Shown here piece by piece: positions 8,201-9,394 of a DNA stretch of 9,394 nt (the first letter of the stretch is position 1; every line of letters starts with the position of its first letter). Origin of the DNA: Nitrososphaerota archaeon (GTDB taxonomy: Archaea > Thermoproteota > Nitrososphaeria > Nitrososphaerales > Gagatemarchaeaceae); contig PLCG01000054.1 of NCBI GenBank assembly GCA_003135575.1, forward strand, positions 38,713 through 48,106. The letters run 5' to 3'. The notes beneath the pieces were generated by a model. The model did not search any database. It was given only the letters and a program-made list of their open reading frames with translations, and had not been told where the DNA came from. The translations under genes and the position numbers were made by a program.

Positions 8201-8591
8201 CTTCGACAATACAGAGATAGCCCCTTTCACGGCGTTCTTCGCCCTCGAGGGTATCTATAGCGACAAGAGCTTGTTCGCGCTGACCGTCCCCTATCCTGCC
8301 GGCATGGTCACGCAGGCGAACATGGCAACTGCCCCGATCGCTGGCGCCGCGGGAATCACCGTGACGGTCAGCTGCACGAGCCCTTGCTTCTTCAATGCGA
8401 ACGCCCAGTCCTATGTGGCTTGGCTTGACTCGACCGGCAAGCTCACCACTGTCAAGACGTTCACCATGAGCGCTGGCGGGAACATCCCCGCCGGCATAAC
8501 CTTCACGGTGCCGGCGGCCACGGCTGGCTTTTACACCATTGTCGTGTCCGACTACGTGAACTCAGTCTACTCCGTGTTCCAGCACACATAA
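2184..8591 (+). CDS. Giant pilin-leader surface protein with nested beta-sandwich and DUF2341/lectin-like domains (2135 aa)
   Basis: Likely an extracellular adhesin or filament-associated protein. ATG 2184 is chosen over the in-frame GTG 2175 because a weak Shine-Dalgarno-like GAGTGA lies about 5 bases before it. Residues 1-12 are Arg/Gly-rich and end in RNRG before a hydrophobic stretch (13-37). This fits a class III (type IV pilin/archaellin) leader cut after Gly12, or otherwise a signal anchor. Residues 38-197 resemble the N-terminal module of archaeal pilin-like surface proteins and carry five N-glycosylation sequons (N39, N54, N81, N89, N118). Half-domains follow: A1 198-266, A2 267-334, A3 335-373 plus 704-731, A4 732-771 plus 1316-1341. 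A3 and A4 are split by DUF2341/concanavalin-like modules (374-703 and 772-1315), the second holding inserted domain X (784-996). B1-B4 span 1342-1483, 1484-1627, 1628-1763 and 1764-1895; a C-terminal domain ends the protein at 2135. No catalytic motif or C-terminal anchor is seen. DUF2341 recognition is firm; the adhesin role is inference. Confidence 0.9.
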   Translation: MRGWRGRGRNRGATAGIVATVIIFSIIFTVGTGYAIFMNASEAQTSRSLLGASNNTQNRVGENLLLTTLLLPNGDVGFYVNDTSGLNANMTVVYVFSSTGALLKCDGVGLPASAGCSNTTPPLWIVVNAGKGSPTMDTGFLYVGPTTDTLKISTARGGLYTATYPPTPNNNGVNANTAQSLTINPSTFKWTTIQASPASLAQSRYTSNCNSASCGLQYSSSVTAGNTLVYGLGWYGQNSPSTPTDTLGGSFTLSASSSVVFTSTPSVVQHRYTANCNSSSCGLPFSSNVASGDLLAFGIGWYNQSPPSAPTDTRGDSFVLGASQSVVYNPPSASVVQHKYTSNCNAAACGLAYSSSVTAGNTLIDGLGWYSANPYSFVPVTITNNQNAATPNPFQQKLTWNPSSYSSYEAADLGNVRFCSDSACNTLLYAWLESCVAPTTCSTSSTSATAWVRLTSAIPASGGILTIYMVFESTAIDFDTNYWGEAPNLSSTYGQFDNGANVFTFYDNFAGTTLSGKWTAVKSAGGGVAVNNGATFTTAANSDWAFVISSSQTYPVVTESFMVSANNGADPMMGVATTQSSNGHVALYSGYSMEWVSGTGTEEYYNLPGSFTQMSTQAQGAFPSGIWTVTWSATGTEYFQDGAGNTYTGADSHVTVANYGMFVGVSNYCNCNNLVDRWGRTRAYPPSNTMPSVSLGSLTTGTGVPTLSDTIGDSFTLGASNSVTGNPSAPSLVQHRYAANCNASACGLQYASNVVAGNTLVYGLGWSANAVQYYVPITVTNTVGAGLSLDTNSPYTNDCSGANSCSLSVTTTKPNELIYVSFSNSGGGNSLTSFSDTAGLSWHQRGYAGSGSLDEYTYYAVSPAILSSDSITVQASNSGNLRFIALGVIGANLSTPFDTHAGIPATGYNGASQPATVTFTTSNANDLIVAGEKTGANAPSTGAAGYTFVNCCAATGLYANLEYKIVGAAGSQTPTFAWGGATDAWGEVGDAIQAAPSAATPATFQERVVWNPSTYQAYEANDLGNVRFCADTACSTMLNSWLESCTPSCTPTATSATAWVKLTAAIAGNGGTTTIYMTFSPTNVDFDTNFWGEAPNLSGAYGQFDNGASVFTILYQNFAGSSTPAGWAKSGTAYTINNGLTSASSAGAGTGGAFYTSATYGLSAVQIFDTYGEWATSACAVADNNVDFGYVTSGTPGKSVVGWAPDGSNTCADAILSSTGTFTSGANAVATSAFHVYSTYWSATGSSINSLDYNTYDPITATTPASAVNVGFTIYNSAGSYHSTGPYDWTRVRAYPPSGVMPATSFGSTTAGHPLPSTPTDTLGDTFLVGVSQSVVSGNTGYYSYIWYATASSSAADTITATFTYTVAGSVSIYELNGATTVGLLSSTGSSSAGSTSASVSSFTPSSNSFVVGNVETASSASKYTVGAGYATVAAGASGCDASNAAQGCSEYQSGLGSATTVPFTLSASTGWVESALSFAPVPYTYYSYIWYATASSSAADTITATFSVAVAGTVSIYELAGYSTTGTQSSTGAAASSSSASVSSFTPSSNSFVLGNVETGLSSTQYTTGAGYTSVATGANGCDPTHSAQGCNEYQSGFGSATTVPFTLSGATPWVESAMSFALATATTYYSYIWYTTAASSGADTISATFSGAVAGSVSLYEISSVTTAGVLSSTGSSSTGSATSSVGSITPSLNSVVIGNAEAGSTTFTAGAGGYALNAACNTVNGCSEYITSGGTATTVSMTLSPASAWVAAAVAFAPTQTTYYSYVWYATAVSSGMDTITATFSQSVTGAVSIYELAGYSTSNIKTSTGSSSAGSTTGSVTSFTPGGSSVVIGNVEAASTTFTAGVSYTLVAACNSVNGCSEYQTGVSSAATAGITLNPSAPWVEVAVAFPGAPALQSGQQVGGFPAAGIPMGKALAWHVQFTNQDPLQRAITLWPKSLAAVKSVMQETGEISPFFIVDGISSDGTTLIKYNSTHNFVLIPYGATVTVYFGSTLPLGTGTDTFDNTEIAPFTAFFALEGIYSDKSLFALTVPYPAGMVTQANMATAPIAGAAGITVTVSCTSPCFFNANAQSYVAWLDSTGKLTTVKTFTMSAGGNIPAGITFTVPAATAGFYTIVVSDYVNSVYSVFQHT
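2775..3185 (+). repeat. A half-domain repeats A1 and A2
   Basis: A1 is 2775-2981 and A2 is 2982-3185, about 68 residues each. The shared pattern is RYTxNCNxxxCGL, then SSxVxxGxxL, GxGWY, a Pro/Ser loop, PTDTxGxSF and a SVV strand. Each stops where, in an intact homologue, the YY strand of the second half would begin; instead the next A unit starts. Two further copies, A3 and A4, are interrupted by inserted domains (3186-4376 and 4377-6206). Confidence 0.85.
3186..4376 (+). repeat. A3 half-domain split by a DUF2341/concanavalin-like module
   Basis: The first part of A3 (3186-3302) ends in GLGWY. DUF2341 then begins with a VPVTITN strand and continues with FQQKL, YEAADLGNVRF, WLESC, IYMVF and GEAPNLS. 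A LamG/concanavalin-like sandwich follows, from about 3690 (FYDNFAG) to 4292, ending in the RAYPPSNTMP segment. A3 resumes at 4293 with DTIGDSF and closes at 4376. The module therefore sits in the loop between GLGWY and the TDTxGDSF strand. Four cysteines in DUF2341 (C-x4-C-x10-C-x5-C) could form disulfides. DUF2341 plus LamG pairs are common in archaeal and bacterial surface proteins, where carbohydrate binding is often suspected. Confidence 0.8.
4377..6206 (+). repeat. A4 half-domain split by a second DUF2341/concanavalin-like module that itself contains domain X
   Basis: A4 starts at 4377 (LVQHRY) and breaks after GLGW. At 4497 the first DUF2341 strand, YYVPITVTN, appears. Domain X (4533-5171) intervenes, then DUF2341 continues at about 5172 with ATPATFQERV, YEANDLGNVRF, WLESC, IYMTF and GEAPNLS. 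A concanavalin-like sandwich runs from about 5515 to 6128, ending in RVRAYPPSGVMP. A4 resumes at 6129 (PTDTLGDTF) and leads straight into B1. This composite is a duplicate of the A3 composite, differing mainly by domain X. Confidence 0.8.
4533..5171 (+). other. Domain X: uninterrupted homologue of the A+B domain inserted in DUF2341
   Basis: About 213 residues sit between the first strand of the second DUF2341 and the rest of that domain. X shows the A-half pattern (CSLSVTTTKPNELIYVSF, SFSDTAGLSW) followed directly by the B-half pattern (YTYYAVSP, SDSITV, RFIALGVIG, ANDLIVAGE, GAAGYTF, AWGEVGDAIQA). It is the only copy in the window in which both halves are contiguous, which shows that A and B are halves of one fold. 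A Cys pair flanks its start (DCSGANSC) and a CC pair lies near its centre. Confidence 0.7.
6207..7868 (+). repeat. Four B half-domain repeats B1-B4
   Basis: Units lie at 6207-6632, 6633-7064, 7065-7472 and 7473-7868, 132-144 residues each. Each runs from YYSYxWYxTA through DTIxATF, SVSxYE, a Ser-rich linker, VxGNxE, a Cys pair and WVxxAxxF. B1 and B2 have the long Cys loop; B3 and B4 have the short ACNxVNGC loop. The next unit starts three to seven codons after the end of the previous last strand, so no A half separates them. The order of loop types is the same as in the upstream paralogue. Confidence 0.88.
7869..8588 (+). repeat. C-terminal domain copy 2 (paralogous with 1429-2151)
   Basis: This encodes 240 residues matching the C-terminal domain of the upstream gene along the full length. 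VQFTNQD, WPKSLA, PFFIVDG, FFALEGIYSD, YPAGMVTQAN, SCTSPC, WLDSTGK and the terminal FQHT are conserved. There is no hydrophobic anchor, so attachment would have to be through the N-terminal leader or by assembly with partners. Confidence 0.82.
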
Positions 8592-8639
8592 GACATCAAA
8601 ACGGCTCCCCGCTCTTGGTCCACACGCAAAATGGAACCT

Positions 8640-8668
8640 GAATCCGTTTTTTGCATCCACACGGATTC
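8640..8668 (+). terminator. Hairpin with T-run after the giant surface protein gene
   Basis: A perfect 8-bp inverted repeat, GAATCCGT (8640-8647) and ACGGATTC (8661-8668), encloses a 13-base loop that includes most of a six-T run (8647-8652). It lies about 50 bases after the stop codon. Archaeal termination relies mainly on T-runs, so the T-run is the more likely signal. A weaker alternative pairing (GCAAAA 8626-8631 with TTTTGC 8649-8654) is also possible. Confidence 0.5.
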
Positions 8669-8735
8669 CACAAACATGGCCTGCAATCATGTAGCCTTCG
8701 GCTAGAATCCCCAAGTAAAGCAGGCGCCTTCCTCA

Positions 8736-8740
8736 GTGAT
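8736..8740 (+). promoter_or_regulatory. Shine-Dalgarno-like GTGAT before the small zinc-finger gene
   Basis: GTGAT matches part of the archaeal consensus GGAGGTGAT and lies nine bases before ATG 8750. It supports that ATG over the in-frame TTG at 8651, which falls inside the T-run of the preceding terminator. Confidence 0.4.
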
Positions 8741-8749
8741 GTTAAAGAC

Positions 8750-8968
8750 ATGACCAACGGAGCAAACGCAGCTGACGAAACCAAGGGCGGAAGGAAGCTG
8801 TACGCCGTCAACGTCCAGGCCAAGGCGCAGTCGAGCGCAAGCTGCTCCTTCTGCTGGTTCGTCATGACCCTCCACCCTACCCTCAAGGGAATGCCCAAGA
8901 GAGACGAGGACACGTTCCGGGCTCACCTGGTCAAGGCCCACCGCCTGCAGGGAGAAATCCAAGCCTAG
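8750..8968 (+). CDS. Small Cys2/His2-type putative zinc-binding protein (72 aa)
   Basis: ATG 8750 to TAG 8966-8968 encodes 72 residues. The first 30 are polar and rich in Ala, Lys, Gln and Ser. A metal-site candidate follows: Cys32-x2-Cys35, then 23 residues, then His59-x4-His64, with Phe three residues before the first His (TFRAHLVKAH). This resembles a C2H2 finger with an enlarged middle segment; small proteins of this kind are common in archaea and often bind nucleic acid or protein partners. The frame stays open upstream to a TTG at 8651, but that start would lie in the terminator T-run, and GTGAT is well spaced from ATG 8750. The gene is separated from the giant surface genes by 158 bases and followed by a hairpin. 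No specific function is recognised. Confidence 0.65.
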   Translation: MTNGANAADETKGGRKLYAVNVQAKAQSSASCSFCWFVMTLHPTLKGMPKRDEDTFRAHLVKAHRLQGEIQA

Positions 8969-8982
8969 CTCGCCTTCGAGCT
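8967..8982 (+). other. GC-rich hairpin at the end of the small zinc-finger gene
   Basis: AGCTCG (8967-8972) and CGAGCT (8977-8982) form a 6-bp stem with a CCTT loop that overlaps the TAG stop codon. A second inverted pair, CTCGA (8981-8985) and TCGAG (9000-9004), follows at once. There is no T-run after it, so it is a possible RNA 3'-end structure and not a typical archaeal terminator. Confidence 0.35.
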
Positions 8983-9039
8983 CGAGTCGGACTAATCGGT
9001 CGAGATGGCTAGGAGAAGCTACTCGTCGACTTCGCATCG

Positions 9040-9047
9040 TTATATAT
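9040..9047 (+). promoter_or_regulatory. TATA box of the AN1 zinc-finger gene
   Basis: TTATATAT is the only strong A/T box in a GC-rich neighbourhood. Its centre lies about 30 bases before TTG 9074, so transcription should start at or within a few bases of that codon. That implies a leaderless mRNA, which agrees with the absence of a Shine-Dalgarno sequence. Confidence 0.7.
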
Positions 9048-9073
9048 TCCCACGCTCGGCAAAACACAACTCC

Positions 9074-9394
9074 TTGAAGTGCGACTTTTGCGGCAGAGAT
9101 GAAGACCTCCCGTTCACCTGAAACTATTGTGGGGGGACTTTCTGCGGAGAGCACCGGCTGCCGGAGAGCCACGCTTGCAAGGGAGACCTAAGCCGCAGGG
9201 TGGTGGCAGCGCCTAACACGACTCGTTCCTGGGACGGGTCTGTCTTCTCAGGCTCGCAGGGCGGATGGAAGTCGAGCCCGTACTTCTTTTCGCCGAGGGA
9301 AGTCAGGGACATCCTGATCGCGTGGGCCGCGCTTTCGTTAGCCTTCACGATCGCATATAACGGCGGGATAAACGGCGGCGCCGCACTCTTTGGA
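9074..9394 (+). CDS. AN1-type zinc-finger membrane protein, probably a site-2-type (M50) protease; in-frame TGA at codon 16; 3'-truncated
   Basis: The frame starts at TTG 9074 and is open to the window edge except for TGA 9119-9121. Around it the AN1 zinc finger is complete: Cys3-x2-Cys6, then codon 16 (TGA), Cys19, Cys24, His27, His33 and Cys35, with the typical FCGEHRLPESH segment. Spacing shows that codon 16 should be the third cysteine ligand, one base from TGC or TGT. A linker of about 50 residues follows. At about residue 75 comes FFSPREVRDILIAWAALSLA, the start of a hydrophobic segment that resembles the first membrane helix of archaeal site-2 protease (M50) proteins carrying AN1 fingers. 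The HExxH site would lie beyond the window, so the protease call is tentative. The TGA may be a sequencing error, a recent inactivating mutation or, less likely, selenocysteine. No good downstream start keeps the finger; the first GTG after it is at 9200. Confidence 0.7.

Larger units (their letters stand above)
8592..8749. other. Intergenic region between the surface protein and the small zinc-finger gene
   Basis: These 158 bases hold the hairpin/T-run at 8640-8668, a short TAGCC-TTC-GGCTA stem-loop (8692-8704) and the GTGAT ribosome-binding candidate. An AAGTAAA stretch near 8713-8719 could be a weak TATA-like element for the small gene. No tRNA or other RNA gene could be folded convincingly. 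Confidence 0.4.

Noticed and set aside
1..8591. Repeated units considered as a CRISPR array or mobile-element repeats
   Set aside because: The repeats are in frame, 68-144 codons long and diverged like protein domains. There are no short identical repeats with unique spacers, terminal inverted repeats or transposase.
8653..8712. tRNA-like stretch ending in TTCGGCTAGAATCCCC
   Set aside because: The T-arm resemblance is superficial; no acceptor stem, D-arm or anticodon arm can be paired around it.
8651..8749. Upstream TTG extension of the small zinc-finger gene
   Set aside because: The TTG lies in the terminator T-run, the added 33 residues cover two hairpins, and ATG 8750 has a better-placed GTGAT.
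8736..8775. Possible C/D-box guide RNA (GTGATGT at 8736, CTGA at 8772)
   Set aside because: The C box is imperfect, no D' or C' box could be placed, and the stretch is explained by the ribosome-binding site and the start of the small gene.
8596..8913. Minus-strand open frame of 105 codons
   Set aside because: It overlaps the terminator hairpin and most of the small Cys2/His2 gene. Its hydrophobic stretch arises from the antisense of that gene and there is no promoter for it.
8702..9172. Minus-strand open frame of 156 codons across the small gene and the AN1 start
   Set aside because: It runs antisense to two frames with recognisable zinc-binding motifs and through the TATA box, and its product has no motif of its own.

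Overview
The window reads as archaeal DNA, GC-rich with G/C-rich third codon positions. Three things support this. The large secreted protein starts with an archaeal pilin-type (class III) leader. A clean TATA box sits about 30 bases in front of an apparently leaderless start. The last gene encodes an AN1 zinc finger joined to a membrane segment, an arrangement known from archaea. The N-terminal pilin-like module and the DUF2341 domains resemble surface proteins of Nitrososphaerota (Thaumarchaeota) or related lineages, but the phylum is inferred from memory, not shown.

Layout, all on the + strand. Bases 1-2154 hold the 3' part of a giant, Ser/Thr/Gly/Ala-rich surface protein whose beginning lies outside the window. 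After 20 bases comes a second, complete giant surface protein (2184-8591, 2135 aa) that is its paralogue. A short intergenic stretch with a hairpin and T-run follows, then a 72-aa Cys2/His2-type small protein (8750-8968). A new promoter and the start of an AN1 zinc-finger membrane protein (9074 to the window edge) close the window. The AN1 frame is broken by a TGA exactly at a zinc-ligand cysteine codon.

The most notable object is the architecture of the 2135-aa protein. It contains four copies of the N-terminal half of a beta-sandwich domain (A1-A4), followed by four copies of the C-terminal half (B1-B4). A3 and A4 are each split by a DUF2341 plus concanavalin-like module. The second DUF2341 is itself split by an uninterrupted homologue of the A+B domain (called X here). 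The equal counts and the junction positions fit a Russian-doll arrangement, A1(A2(A3[D1](A4[D2(X)]B1)B2)B3)B4, in which each domain is inserted into a loop of the previous one. The upstream paralogue carries the same four B halves in the same order and the same C-terminal domain. I therefore predict that its missing 5' part holds four A halves and a pilin-type leader.

The two giant proteins probably form one transcription unit and act together on the cell surface as adhesins or pilus- or filament-associated proteins. The two downstream genes look unrelated to them.
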